In this document: positions 1-8,068 of the stretch, in pieces | How positions within the stretch are numbered: position 1 is the first letter of the stretch | Layout of the letters: each line of letters opens with the position of its first letter | Assembly (NCBI GenBank): GCA_937988695.1 | Contig: CALKHM010000104.1 | Coordinates: 62,001-126,000, forward strand | DNA length: 64,000 bases | Direction: 5' to 3' | Source: an uncultured Microbacterium sp. | Lineage (GTDB): Bacteria > Actinomycetota > Actinomycetes > Actinomycetales > Microbacteriaceae | The notes under the pieces: generated by a model | The model's database searches: none | Told to the model about the DNA's origin: nothing | What the model saw: the letters and a program-made list of their open reading frames with translations, nothing else | Program-made: the position numbers and the translations under genes

Positions 1-658
1 CGACCCCCTGGAACGTGGCGCTCAGCTCACCGGCCACCTCGAGCGCTTCGGCGGTCGCGTCGAGGCCGAGGTAGAGCAGCAACCCGACCGTCGCCGCCAT
101 CAGGAACAACATGGCGCCAGGCCCGAGCCGCCTGAGCGCGGGCAGCCAGAACATGCCGAGGATGACCGGGATGATGCCCACGTAGACCCCGATCAGGGTA
201 AAGCTCCAGAGCGTGCCCGCAGTTGCGTGAGCGGTCGCCGTCGCGACCGGGATCGAAACGGAGAACGGGATCGAATTGCTGGACAGCACCAAAACCTCGT
301 ATGCTTCGCCTTCGACCCATGGGTAGTCGATGGTCACGACGGCGGTACCCAATCGCGGAATCTCGGGACCGGGTGAGACGGCGTACGGCCAGATCGCGTC
401 GTTGATATTCACCTGTGCGAGCCGCACTGCCTCGGGGCTCGTGTTGCGCAGGCGAAGCTCGATCTGGCCGGGCCGCAGCACCGCCCGCCCGAACTGCACC
501 GTCTCGATCGGCGCGGCCGGCGCGACGTTCAGGCCGGCCCCGTTCGTGGAGACGAACAGCGCGATCACGCCGGCGAGCAAGACGAGCGGTGCCAGCAGCA
601 GGGCGTACGGACGCAGACGCGTCCTGCCCGAGCGGATGGCGGTCATCGTCGTCGTCAC
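1..658 (-). CDS. N-terminal part of a ZIP-type metal permease found beside multicopper oxidases (partial)
   Basis: This gene runs off the left edge; 219 codons are visible without a stop. A GTG start at 658 is preceded by GGAGGG about 7 nt away and lies 4 nt past the oxidase stop; an in-frame ATG at 646 is the alternative. The protein opens with a basic stretch and one membrane segment (about residues 12-32). A beta-rich extracytoplasmic domain follows (about 35-145), then two membrane segments (about 155-175 and 185-205). This N-terminal type is known from permeases of the ZIP superfamily encoded next to a multicopper oxidase, mostly in actinobacteria. The ZIP core itself would lie outside the window, so the transport assignment rests on resemblance and context. 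It is presumably the third gene of an operon with the barrel protein and the oxidase. Confidence 0.62.
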   Translation of the reverse strand, partial: MTTTMTAIRSGRTRLRPYALLLAPLVLLAGVIALFVSTNGAGLNVAPAAPIETVQFGRAVLRPGQIELRLRNTSPEAVRLAQVNINDAIWPYAVSPGPEIPRLGTAVVTIDYPWVEGEAYEVLVLSSNSIPFSVSIPVATATAHATAGTLWSFTLIGVYVGIIPVILGMFWLPALRRLGPGAMLFLMAATVGLLLYLGLDATAEALEVAGELSATFQGV

Positions 659-661
659 GCG

Positions 662-1777
662 TCAGCCCTCCACCTGGAAGATGCCGGTCCAGCCCAGCTC
701 CGCGAACTCCGTCTTGTGCGCGTGGAACATATATCGGCCCGGGTGTTTGAAGCGGAACTCCAGGATGCCGCGCTGGCCCTGCATCTGCGCGATCGTGTCG
801 GTGAACTCGACCGGCGTGAGGCTTGTGCCAGTGGGGTAGTAGTGGAAGAAGTTGGCGTGCAGGTGGAACGAGTTGATCGGATCGTACTCCAGCGCGTTCA
901 CCAGATACACGCGGACAAGTTCGCCGACCTCGAGACGGATCGGGTGCTTGTCGTAGTGGAACGGGATGCCGTTGACCATGTAGAAATCGTTCGCCCCATC
1001 GAAGTCCACGTCGTAGCCGCTCATGACCATGATGAGCTCGTGGTCGGCGGTGGGGCGGCCGTCCTTGGGATCGATGATGAACGCGCCGTAGAGTCCCTTC
1101 GCGATGTGCTTCGCCAACGGCGCCGTGTGGCAGTGATACATGTGCAGCCCGAAAGGCTCGGCATCGAACTCGTAGGTGTACCGCCCGCCCGGAGCGACGA
1201 CCCCCGAGCGCATGTCGAACACCCCGTCCATGCTGCCCGGGTGGATGCCGTGGAAGTGCAGACTGTGCGGGTGATCGCTCGCGTTGAGATGCGTGATCCG
1301 CACCCGGTCGCCTTCGCGCACGCGGATCGAGGGGCCGGGGATCCGCCCGTTGTAGGTCCAGGCCGGGAACTCCACCCCGGGCACTACCTCGATAGCCTTG
1401 TTCTGTGCGACGAGGGTGTACTCGCGCAACGTCCGGCCGCTCGGCAGCGTGCTCACCACGCCGCCGTCGAAGTCGGTGAGCATCTTGGTCGGGTGGAAGC
1501 CGTTCTTTTCGTGGTCCACCTCTCCCACGACGGTCGGCATCGGGTGCATCCCGCTGCCGTGCGCGCCCGGGTGCGACCTGCCGTACGCGCCGCCAGTGGC
1601 CGCCGGCGATCCAGGCGTGGCGCTGCCCTCCGCGAGATCCTGGGAGGTGCCGAGAACGGCCATGCCGAGGAGGCTCGTGCCGCCAAGGCCGGCGCCGATG
1701 AAGCGACGGCGGGACCAGGCACGTGCTTCGTCCGCCGCTGGCCGCGGGGATAGCGTCTGCAGTAGTTGCTTCAGCAA
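662..1777 (-). CDS. Two-domain multicopper oxidase, Tat-exported
   Basis: A 371-residue periplasmic copper oxidase. The start is TTG at 1777, favoured by GGGAGGA five bases upstream. The N-terminus carries SRRRFIG (residues 22-28) before a hydrophobic stretch, typical of Tat export of a folded cuproprotein. Copper-ligand motifs occur in order: HSLHFHG near residue 170, HCHTAPLAKH near 212-222, FHLHANFFH near 303-312 and FHAHKTEFAELGW near 350-362. The Cys of the type 1 site is present in the first cluster (HCH), while the last motif has HAH instead of HCH. The second domain should therefore lack a type 1 copper, which is a two-domain layout. It probably oxidises a metal ion or organic reductant for the neighbouring permease. 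Substrate is unknown. Confidence 0.85.
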   Translation of the reverse strand: MLKQLLQTLSPRPAADEARAWSRRRFIGAGLGGTSLLGMAVLGTSQDLAEGSATPGSPAATGGAYGRSHPGAHGSGMHPMPTVVGEVDHEKNGFHPTKMLTDFDGGVVSTLPSGRTLREYTLVAQNKAIEVVPGVEFPAWTYNGRIPGPSIRVREGDRVRITHLNASDHPHSLHFHGIHPGSMDGVFDMRSGVVAPGGRYTYEFDAEPFGLHMYHCHTAPLAKHIAKGLYGAFIIDPKDGRPTADHELIMVMSGYDVDFDGANDFYMVNGIPFHYDKHPIRLEVGELVRVYLVNALEYDPINSFHLHANFFHYYPTGTSLTPVEFTDTIAQMQGQRGILEFRFKHPGRYMFHAHKTEFAELGWTGIFQVEG

Positions 1778-1831
1778 GGGTTCCTCCCGCTCCTCGTAGT
1801 CCGGGTCGATCCTGATGCGCGGCTACGGGAT

Positions 1832-2665
1832 CTACTTCGCGAAGGGGTGTTCGAAGCTCAGATAGGCGAAGACACGTCGTTCCCCCCGGCTCGGGCCCAC
1901 GCCGATGGGGAATGCGATGCCGGGGACGACCTGGAGCCCGGAGCGAAAGTCGACGGCGCCCCGGATGCCGGGGGAGAGAAGCACCTCCGTGCTTGGCTCG
2001 GTGCGCCCCGGCCCAGCGACTTTCCGCGTACGGTTCCACACCGCCTCGAGTAGCACGTTGAATCGGGAGCGGGCGAGCCAGACGACGCTCTGGGCCACGG
2101 TGTAGTCCGTAGTCGGCGCCCGATTGCCCAGCGCGTCACGCGCACCGGGTGTGTACGTCATTCCAGCGTTGGAGTGCACCACGAGAGACGCCGAGAGCAC
2201 CGCGCTGAATGGCAGGTTGACCTGGACGCCCGCGCCGCCGGCGCCGAGCCCCCGCCGGCTAGAGCCGGTGGGCAGGAGCACGGTGACCCGCGGCGCGATC
2301 GCCACCGCAGATCCCTCGGTGCCCCCCAACTGGAGGCGATAGTTCAGGGCGACGTCGCCGACTCCGGCCCGGCTTCCGGCTGCCGCGGCGGTGCGCGAGA
2401 CCGGAAGCGTGTAACTGAGTTGGTGACGCTGGCCGGCGACGGGCCACTCCTGGGTGAAGGCGTACTCCCACCCGCCGCCCCCACGCATGCGCGTCAAGGA
2501 GCTGATGTGCTGCACGACGCCCCATTCCTGGTTGTACGCCTCCTCCACGAGGAAGCTGTTGTCCTGGATCGGAAGCGGCGCGGTAGAGGCGGCGGTGCGC
2601 TCTTGGGCCGCGGCTGTGCCCGTGCAGGGCAGTGAGACCAACAGGAGGAGGCGCCGCATGGACAC
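1832..2665 (-). CDS. Outer-membrane beta-barrel protein of the MetA-pathway/transporter type
   Basis: A 277-residue protein with a short signal peptide (RRLLLLVSLPCTGTAAA, cleavage near AAA-QE) and alternating amphipathic strands ending in FEHPFAK. It resembles the outer-membrane barrel family annotated as 'transporter' or 'putative MetA-pathway of phenol degradation'. GTG at 2665 or ATG at 2659 could be the start; neither has a convincing Shine-Dalgarno sequence. It lies 54 bp ahead of the multicopper oxidase in the same direction, so the two are probably cotranscribed. A role as a metal or small-molecule channel is inferred from context only. Confidence 0.65.
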   Translation of the reverse strand: MSMRRLLLLVSLPCTGTAAAQERTAASTAPLPIQDNSFLVEEAYNQEWGVVQHISSLTRMRGGGGWEYAFTQEWPVAGQRHQLSYTLPVSRTAAAAGSRAGVGDVALNYRLQLGGTEGSAVAIAPRVTVLLPTGSSRRGLGAGGAGVQVNLPFSAVLSASLVVHSNAGMTYTPGARDALGNRAPTTDYTVAQSVVWLARSRFNVLLEAVWNRTRKVAGPGRTEPSTEVLLSPGIRGAVDFRSGLQVVPGIAFPIGVGPSRGERRVFAYLSFEHPFAK

Positions 2666-2790
2666 TCAGCATGTCTGGGAGAAGCCGCGAGGGCGACTGC
2701 CGATCTCCGGGACCCGTAGGTCTCCGCGACGGCGCGACAGCGGTGAGTTTTGGGTGACGCGCGCTTTATGCTTTGCCAAGGTGCATTATT

Positions 2791-2818
2791 AGTTTAGATA
2801 TCTCTAAATTTTCCGCAA
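2791..2818 (-). promoter_or_regulatory. Promoter with an overlapping DtxR/MntR-like palindrome
   Basis: In a local AT-rich island the minus strand reads TTGCGG (2818-2813), a 16-bp spacer, then TAAACT (2796-2791). Overlapping it is the dyad TTTAGA-tatc-TCTAAA (2793-2808), perfect in both arms. Metal-responsive repressors of the DtxR/MntR family use TTTAGG-type arms of similar size, so this could switch the barrel-oxidase-permease operon by Fe or Mn. It lies about 130 bp upstream of the first gene. The promoter assignment is by eye. Confidence 0.4.
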
Positions 2819-2829
2819 GGGCCACGCCG

Positions 2830-3412
2830 TTGCCTCGGCCTCGCGTTTCGCGGCGTTCTGCCTCGTCGGAATGGTTCTGGTCGCTTCGGCCGCGGCCACG
2901 TCTTCTCCGATCCTCAGGAGATGCGGTGAGCCGGAGGTGTCGCGTGGACTCTGATCGAGGAGCCAGGGATCGCCGTGTGGTCCAGGTTGCGCCTGGCCGG
3001 AAGAGCGCTCCGCCGCGTGAAGATGGCGCCTGCGTCGGCCGCGATACGGAAGCTGCCGGCGATTCTCTCGGCAACCTTCGTCATGAGCGGATCGCGATGG
3101 CGTGACCAAGGCGGTGGCAGGCCCCGCAGGGTCCCTGCGCGCGCGGCCACTTCGCTGACACGCGAGCGCAGTGGTCGGTATGCGTGGGTACAACGGCGTC
3201 GCGCCGTGCGTCGAGATCCCGACGGTAGAGGCGCGTGCCGCGGTAGCTCTCGTCGCAGCCGATGAACAGGCGTCACCGGGGGGGACCTTGTGCCCGCCCG
3301 TCGCCATCCACGCACGCGGGGTCTCAAGCGCCCGTACGTGTAGCATCACCGCCCGGATGGCCGTGCGCTCCCAGGCACTCCAGCCCCACCCGCCAATGTA
3401 CCGGACGACCGC
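2830..3412. other. Gene-poor stretch with a possible gene remnant
   Basis: No convincing gene was found here. On the minus strand, 3272-3081 gives about 60 codons with good third-position G/C at first (FIGCDESYRGTRLYRRDLD) and a later CGACH motif. It has no start codon and is bounded by stops. The CGACH could be a heme c site of a decayed cytochrome, but it may equally be chance in GC-rich DNA. No hairpin or promoter was recognised beyond the one at 2791-2818. Confidence 0.25.
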
Positions 3413-3964
3413 TCAGTGCCCTGCGCCGCCGACGTTCGGATGGCTGAGGGAGTACACGTAGGCCGCGAGCGCCCGGATCTGCTCCTCGTTGAAGCTCTGG
3501 CCGAACGCCGGCATCGGGGCGGGAAACTGCTTCGGCTGCGGTACACCGTTCCGGATCGTGCTCGCGATGAAGTCCAGGCTGCCGTCGCCGTTGAGCCACT
3601 CTTCATCCGCTAGGCTCGGTCCAATCGGTCCGCCCTCGCCCTCGGAACTGTGGCAGGTGAAGCAAATGCCGCCTGCCGCCTGTCCCTCGAAGATGCTGTC
3701 GCCGAGGGCGACCATCGACGGCGTGATGCTGCCCTCGGCGAGCGGGCCGGCCGGGGCGGCGCCGGGCGGCGCGGCCGGTGCGGCAGCGGGTGCCCCACCA
3801 CTGCCCGCCTGCGGGCTGTCTACTGTGCCGCCCTCGTCGCCGCCGCCGCAGGCTGCGGCGAGGCTCATGGCCATCGCGGCGAGGCTCATTGTCATCGCAG
3901 CGACGATTCGCCTCGGGATAAGGCGAGCTGAGGTGTGTTCATCCGTGCTAGTCCGTCGAGTCAT
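3413..3964 (-). CDS. Monoheme c-type cytochrome lipoprotein
   Basis: A 183-residue protein starting at ATG 3964, with AAGGAGG eight bases upstream. The N-terminal signal ends in a lipobox-like LAAAC, giving an acylated Cys followed by GGG. A 60-residue Ala/Pro/Gly-rich linker leads to a cytochrome c domain (about residues 85-183) with heme motif CFTCH near residue 102 and a methionine (PAPMPAF near 150) suitable as distal ligand. It should be anchored in a periplasm-facing membrane leaflet and pass electrons. Its position ahead of the multicopper oxidase suggests, without proof, an electron-transfer partner. The ribosome binding site is occluded by a hairpin, see 3971-4000. Confidence 0.85.
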   Translation of the reverse strand: MTRRTSTDEHTSARLIPRRIVAAMTMSLAAMAMSLAAACGGGDEGGTVDSPQAGSGGAPAAAPAAPPGAAPAGPLAEGSITPSMVALGDSIFEGQAAGGICFTCHSSEGEGGPIGPSLADEEWLNGDGSLDFIASTIRNGVPQPKQFPAPMPAFGQSFNEEQIRALAAYVYSLSHPNVGGAGH

Positions 3965-3970
3965 GAACTG

Positions 3971-4000
3971 GCCCTCCTTGGTGAGTGGATCAAGGAGGGC
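3971..4000 (-). promoter_or_regulatory. Hairpin burying the Shine-Dalgarno of the cytochrome gene
   Basis: The minus-strand leader contains GCCCTCCTTG, a 10-nt loop, and CAAGGAGGGC, a perfect 10-bp stem. The 3' arm holds the full AAGGAGG ribosome binding site and the ATG follows 6 nt after the stem. When folded, the site is inaccessible, as in RNA thermometers and other translational switches. Whether heat, a protein or an upstream ribosome opens it cannot be told from sequence. Confidence 0.6.
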
Positions 4001-4266
4001 GAGCGCATACGTCGAGCCACCGAGTGGCGATGCGCAACATCCACGAGTCTATCCGACGGCCGCAACGCAGTCGTAGCTGGTGCCGACTTGTGGGGGGCGC
4101 CGGATATGCCAGCGCCTCACGGCGCTGAATGTGCATCGGGCCTCTGTGCGAGCACGCGCACTATCGCGACGATCTAGCCATCGCGCTGGCTGCCGCAGGC
4201 ACGGGGCGCGACACTAACACACCATCTTGGGCGAACCGCTCGCGAGACTCTGAGTTCGAGGACACG

Positions 4267-4563
4267 ATGCACATGACGAACCTCACGCTCCCCCTGCGCG
4301 GGCTGGCCGGCGAGGGAGCCCAGGCCGCCGTGGACCGCGCGCTTCGCGGGCTCGCGGGAGTGCGGTCGGCGCGTGCTGGGGCCGATCAACTCCTTCACAT
4401 TGAGTTCGATGACGCGCTCGTCTCACCCGTGGAGATCCACGATGCGCTGGCTCGATCCGGTATCGTGCACGTGGCCGATGCGGAGCAGCGCGTCGCCAGG
4501 GGCGCACCCGGCGGCAGGGCGGTGGAACATACACCTGCGGCTGATTTCAGGAGCCACGGATGA
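4267..4563 (+). CDS. Small HMA-like ferredoxin-fold protein without CxxC
   Basis: A 98-residue protein starting at ATG 4267 (GAGG six bases upstream; a second ATG two codons later). The pattern LTLPLRGLAGEGAQAAVDRAL, GVRSAR and IHDALARSGI matches the beta-alpha-beta-beta-alpha-beta order of heavy-metal-associated domains. The usual metal-binding loop GMTCxxC is replaced by GLAGEGAQ, so thiolate binding is not expected. It overlaps the following ZIP gene by ATGA, implying translational coupling. A regulatory or adaptor role for the permease is possible. It remains unassigned. Confidence 0.55.
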   Translation: MHMTNLTLPLRGLAGEGAQAAVDRALRGLAGVRSARAGADQLLHIEFDDALVSPVEIHDALARSGIVHVADAEQRVARGAPGGRAVEHTPAADFRSHG

Positions 4564-4956
4564 GTGGCTTCTCGACGGTGCTCGCCCTCGCCGCGACGCC
4601 AGCTCTCGGGAACTTCGCCGGTGGCGTGCTCGCCGATCGCACCCGCGTCTCGCCACGAACGCTGAGCTTCGCGCTCCACGCTGCCGCGGGCATCGTGTTC
4701 GCCGTCGTGGGCGTGGAACTCATGCCGCAGGCCCTTGGCGCCGAGCCCGTGTGGCCCGTCGTGCTGCTCTTCGTCGCCGGCGGCGGCTTCGCAGTCTTGA
4801 TTGATAGGACTGCTCGCATTCACGGCTGGGATCCTTCTGACAGTCGCGGTCGAGGCGATCGTCGTCGAGGCGCACCGGGAGGCGGACGGCCGCGCCGCAT
4901 CCCTGTTCCTGGTTGGTGGCGTTGCCCTGTTCGTCGCGCTCGGTGAGTTCCTCGAG
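4560..4956 (+). pseudogene. ZIP-family metal permease, internally deleted and frameshifted
   Basis: The first about 80 codons (MSGFSTVLALAATPALGNF onward) encode membrane segments 1-3 of a ZIP permease, up to about 4800. The C-terminal part then resumes in another frame from 4801 (IGLLAFTAGILLTV to LGEFLE). ZIP proteins of this type are about 250 residues long; roughly 100 residues covering the central metal-binding helices are missing at the junction. The remainder cannot make a working transporter. The terminal frame stays open to 5103, antisense to the HEAT-repeat gene. Confidence 0.75.
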
Positions 4957-4993
4957 GCGCAAGGCGGCGACCGGGAGGTTGTGGGTCGAGCAA

Positions 4994-5911
4994 TCACGGG
5001 TCATGGAGCGACCGTGGTGGGCGCGGCCGTCCCTGGACCGCCGCCACTGCATCGGCGGCCGCCGTGGCGACTGCGGGGTCCGGGTCGCGCATGGCAGTCG
5101 TGAGCGGCCCCAGCTCGTTCGCCGCACGCGGTCCCATGGCGCCGAGCGCGAACGCCGCTGCCGCGCGCACAGACGGCTCCGGATCGGCGAGCGCACGCGC
5201 GGCGGCCGGCGCGGCCGTGGCGGCCGAGGGGCCGAGCGCGCCTAGAGTGTGCGCCGCCCTCACCCGGACGGTCGGCGCGGCGTCGGTCAACGCGGTCTCG
5301 AGGACCGGTAGGAGGATCTGCGCCGGGCTTCCAACGTCGCGCAGTGCCTTGAGTGCGCTCAGCCGGACGGCTTCGGCGGGGTCGCGACTCAGGCGCGCGA
5401 GGGCTGGTACGACGGCCGGAGAACCGCTCGCCGCCGCGGGGCCGATGTCCCCGAGCGCCGCCGCCGCCGCTGCACGCACACCCCGGTCGGCATCGTCGAG
5501 GGTGGCCGTGAGCGCCGGCACGGCTGCTCTCGCAGCCGTGCCGAATGCGCCCAGGATGCTCGCCGCGTGCGATCGCACGTTGGCATGCGCGGTGTCGCGA
5601 AGCACTTCGATCAGGCCAGGCACGGCCGCCGGCGCACGGACGCCTTCAGTCGCGAGGGCGACTCCCGCCGCCACCCGCACGTGGTCATCGGGATCGCCGA
5701 GTGCGCCGATCAGTGCGTCCACCACGGCCGGCGACTTGGGCTGGAGCCGCAGGACGCGCCTCAGGGCGTTGGCAGCGTCGGCCCGCCGGCCCGGGTCGGC
5801 GTCATCGAGCGCCCGGATCCAGTAGCGCGAGGAGCGACCCTCATATCCGGGGTCGGCCATGCACGCGCCGGTGAGGAGGGCGAGCGCCGCGAGCAGGATG
5901 CGCCCAGCCAT
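4994..5911 (-). CDS. HEAT-repeat lipoprotein (second copy)
   Basis: A 305-residue protein; the start at ATG 5911 is chosen because it gives a clean signal peptide ending in LLTGAC, a probable lipidation site. The rest is a solenoid of about eight HEAT-like repeats of roughly 31-37 residues. Recurrent cores are DPDDHVRVAAGVALA, DADRGVRAAAAAALGDIGP and DPEPSVRAAAAFALGAMGP. Such solenoids bind proteins and have no enzymatic function of their own. It is paralogous to the preceding gene (6019-6927) and ends the long minus-strand run that begins with the Czc pump. A scaffold or adaptor role at a membrane is inferred. Confidence 0.75.
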   Translation of the reverse strand: MAGRILLAALALLTGACMADPGYEGRSSRYWIRALDDADPGRRADAANALRRVLRLQPKSPAVVDALIGALGDPDDHVRVAAGVALATEGVRAPAAVPGLIEVLRDTAHANVRSHAASILGAFGTAARAAVPALTATLDDADRGVRAAAAAALGDIGPAAASGSPAVVPALARLSRDPAEAVRLSALKALRDVGSPAQILLPVLETALTDAAPTVRVRAAHTLGALGPSAATAAPAAARALADPEPSVRAAAAFALGAMGPRAANELGPLTTAMRDPDPAVATAAADAVAAVQGRPRPPRSLHDP

Positions 5912-6018
5912 CCGGCATGGACATACAGACCCGACGGTGCGCGCCGCGCGGCGTCGCCATGGTGCGCACAGCGCTCGTCGTGCGCACGGCTCTCGTCGTG
6001 CGGCTGCGTTGGCCCCAC

Positions 6019-6927
6019 TCACGGCGGCGCACCCGTGATATGCCCGATCGCCCAGGCGGCCTCCGTACGCGTGGTGGAGTCCGGGTCGGCCAGGTGGCGT
6101 CGGAGGTCGGGTAGCGCCGCCGCGGAAGCCGGGCCGATGCGACCGAGCGCGGTGGCCGCCGCCGAACGGAGGCCCGCGTGACCATCGCGAAGCGCGCGTC
6201 GAAGGTCCGGGACGGCGGCGGCACCGGCGGCACCGTAGCGTGCCACGCCATACGTGGCGGCGAAGCGCGTGGCCTCCAGAGAGTCGTCGAGGGCGCGGGT
6301 GAACGCCGGGACGGCCACGGTTGCATCGGCACCGACGGCGGCGAGCGCGCGCGTGGCTTCCAGTCGAACGGAGCTGACTGGATCGGCCATGGCCCGTACC
6401 AGTGCCGGCGCGACTTCCACGACGGGCGGCCCGAGTCGTGCGATCGCCTCGGCCGCGGCCGCACGCACGTCATGGTCGGGATCGACGAGTGCCGCCGCGA
6501 GTGGCAACGCGGCCTGGACGGCCGGCGCGCCGATGTGCCCGAGCGCCCTGGCAGCTTCGGTACGCACCTGTGGGTGCGCGTCACGGAGCAGCGCCACCAG
6601 CCGTGGCGCGACGATCCGCCCTTCGGGTCCGAGCCGCTCGAGGGCATCGGCGAGCGTGACGTGCACCTCGTCGCTCGCTCCGGTCTCCAGCGCTTGCAGT
6701 AGCGCATGCGTCGCGGTAGGCGAGCGCCGTGCGCTGCGCGCGAACGCGCGCGCCGCCTCCAGACGCGCCGCGGGATCGTGACTTCGGAGGTCCGCCGCCC
6801 ACGCGCTCGCCGGCCGGCCCCCGAACGTCTCCTCGCTGTCACAGCCGAAACCCACGAGAAGGGAACCGAGCAGGAAGGTCGCGAGACTCCTCACCACTCT
6901 ACGGCGGCTGGTGCGCTGTTGGCTCAT
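6019..6927 (-). CDS. HEAT-repeat lipoprotein (first copy)
   Basis: A 302-residue protein from ATG 6927, with basic MSQQRTSRRR, a hydrophobic stretch and FGCDSEE, a somewhat atypical lipobox. Six to seven HEAT repeats follow; the clearest are DAHPQVRTEAARALGHIG, DPDHDVRAAAAEAIARLG and DGHAGLRSAAATALGRIG. The end, DPDSTTRTEAAWAIGHITG, is a complete repeat, so the protein is not truncated. It starts 22 bp after the CDF transporter gene and precedes its paralogue by 107 bp. That spacer contains two near-identical copies of a short motif (about 5962-6002). Function is unknown; cotranscription with metal exporters suggests assembly or regulation of a membrane complex. Confidence 0.75.
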   Translation of the reverse strand: MSQQRTSRRRVVRSLATFLLGSLLVGFGCDSEETFGGRPASAWAADLRSHDPAARLEAARAFARSARRSPTATHALLQALETGASDEVHVTLADALERLGPEGRIVAPRLVALLRDAHPQVRTEAARALGHIGAPAVQAALPLAAALVDPDHDVRAAAAEAIARLGPPVVEVAPALVRAMADPVSSVRLEATRALAAVGADATVAVPAFTRALDDSLEATRFAATYGVARYGAAGAAAVPDLRRALRDGHAGLRSAAATALGRIGPASAAALPDLRRHLADPDSTTRTEAAWAIGHITGAPP

Positions 6928-6949
6928 GGCGCCACACGATTCTCCGGCA

Positions 6950-7966
6950 TCACGCACGATCGGTCGACGTCGATCCTGCGGACGGCCCCTCTGATGACCC
7001 CTCGGACGACCCGGTCGCCGCTGCGGCGCCCTCTGGCCGTGGCTCGTGAGGCTCCACGTATGGCTGCTCCATGTACGGCTCCATGTACGGCTCCATGTGC
7101 ACCAACACGCCCGCGACCTGCGGTACCGCCGCACGGATTGCGCCCTTCACCTGCCCGCTCAGCGAGTGCGCGGCCGCCAGCGGCATCGCCGCGTTTGCCT
7201 CGACGTGGACGTCCACGTAGTAGGCCAGGCCGGACTTCCGCACGCGGAGCGTCTCGATGGCGAGCACGCCCGGCACCGATGCCGCGGCCTGGCGAATGGG
7301 CCGTACGATCTCGTCGTCGGCCTCGCGGTCCATGAGGTCGTGCAGGGCGGGGCGTGCCAGCAGGACGCCGTTGATGACGATGATGCCGGCGGCGAAGAGC
7401 GCCGCCCAGTCGTCGGCGCTTGCCCACCCGGAGCCTCCATCGAGCCGCTGTCCGAGGAGCGCGATGCTTATGCCGAGGAAGGCTGCCGTGGAGGTCACGG
7501 CGTCGCTCATGTGGTGCCAGGCGTCGGCGCGCACGGCGGAGCTACCCATCTGCACGCCGATTGCCGTGACATGACGGGACAGGAGGAGCTTGACGACCAC
7601 GACGCCCACGAGGACGCCCAGCGTCCACGGCGCTGGTGTCTGATGTGGCGTGCGGATCTCATGCACGGCCTGGATGGCGATCGCGACCGCTGCTGCAATC
7701 AGCACCAACGACACGACGGCGCCAGCGAGCGCTTCGGCCTTGCCGTGACCATACGGGTGGTCCTCGTCGGCCGGGCGGGTGGCCATGTGCAGGCCGCCCC
7801 AGACGATGAGCGACGAGAAAATATCGGCCGTCGACTCGACGGCGTCCGCCACGAGGGCGTAGCTGTGCCCGACGACCCCCGCGACGAGCTTCGTCGCCAC
7901 GAGCGCCGCATTGATGACGAGCCCGAGTTGCGTGGAGCGGATGCCACGCCTTGCCAGGTCGGTCAT
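6950..7966 (-). CDS. Cation diffusion facilitator metal exporter
   Basis: A 338-residue CDF transporter, taken from ATG 7966 (MTDLARRGIRS). Typical elements are present: ALVADAVESTADIFSS in TM2 and AWHHMSDAVTS in TM5 supply the Asp/His residues of the transport site. HPYGHGKAEALA follows TM2, and a cytoplasmic C-terminal domain runs from about residue 215 to 300. CDF proteins exchange cytoplasmic Zn2+, Fe2+ or related ions for protons. The C-terminus ends in an odd MEPYMEPYMEQPYVEPHE repeat and an Ala/Ser/Gly-rich tail not seen in ordinary family members. It is 102 bp after the P1B-4 ATPase gene. Confidence 0.9.
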   Translation of the reverse strand: MTDLARRGIRSTQLGLVINAALVATKLVAGVVGHSYALVADAVESTADIFSSLIVWGGLHMATRPADEDHPYGHGKAEALAGAVVSLVLIAAAVAIAIQAVHEIRTPHQTPAPWTLGVLVGVVVVKLLLSRHVTAIGVQMGSSAVRADAWHHMSDAVTSTAAFLGISIALLGQRLDGGSGWASADDWAALFAAGIIVINGVLLARPALHDLMDREADDEIVRPIRQAAASVPGVLAIETLRVRKSGLAYYVDVHVEANAAMPLAAAHSLSGQVKGAIRAAVPQVAGVLVHMEPYMEPYMEQPYVEPHEPRPEGAAAATGSSEGSSEGPSAGSTSTDRA

Positions 7967-8068
7967 GGGATCTTTATGGTGACGCCGGACGATGGGTACT
8001 GACGCGAGCGACCATCGGAGGCGCGCGGTGGAGGGGCGAGTCAACGCGGAGTGCGGTCGCAGGTCGAT

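Noticed and set aside
27..2039. A 670-codon open frame on the minus strand
   Set aside because: It is a shadow of the multicopper oxidase: Arg/Pro/His-rich with no family features, while the overlapping frame has copper motifs, a Tat signal and a ribosome binding site.
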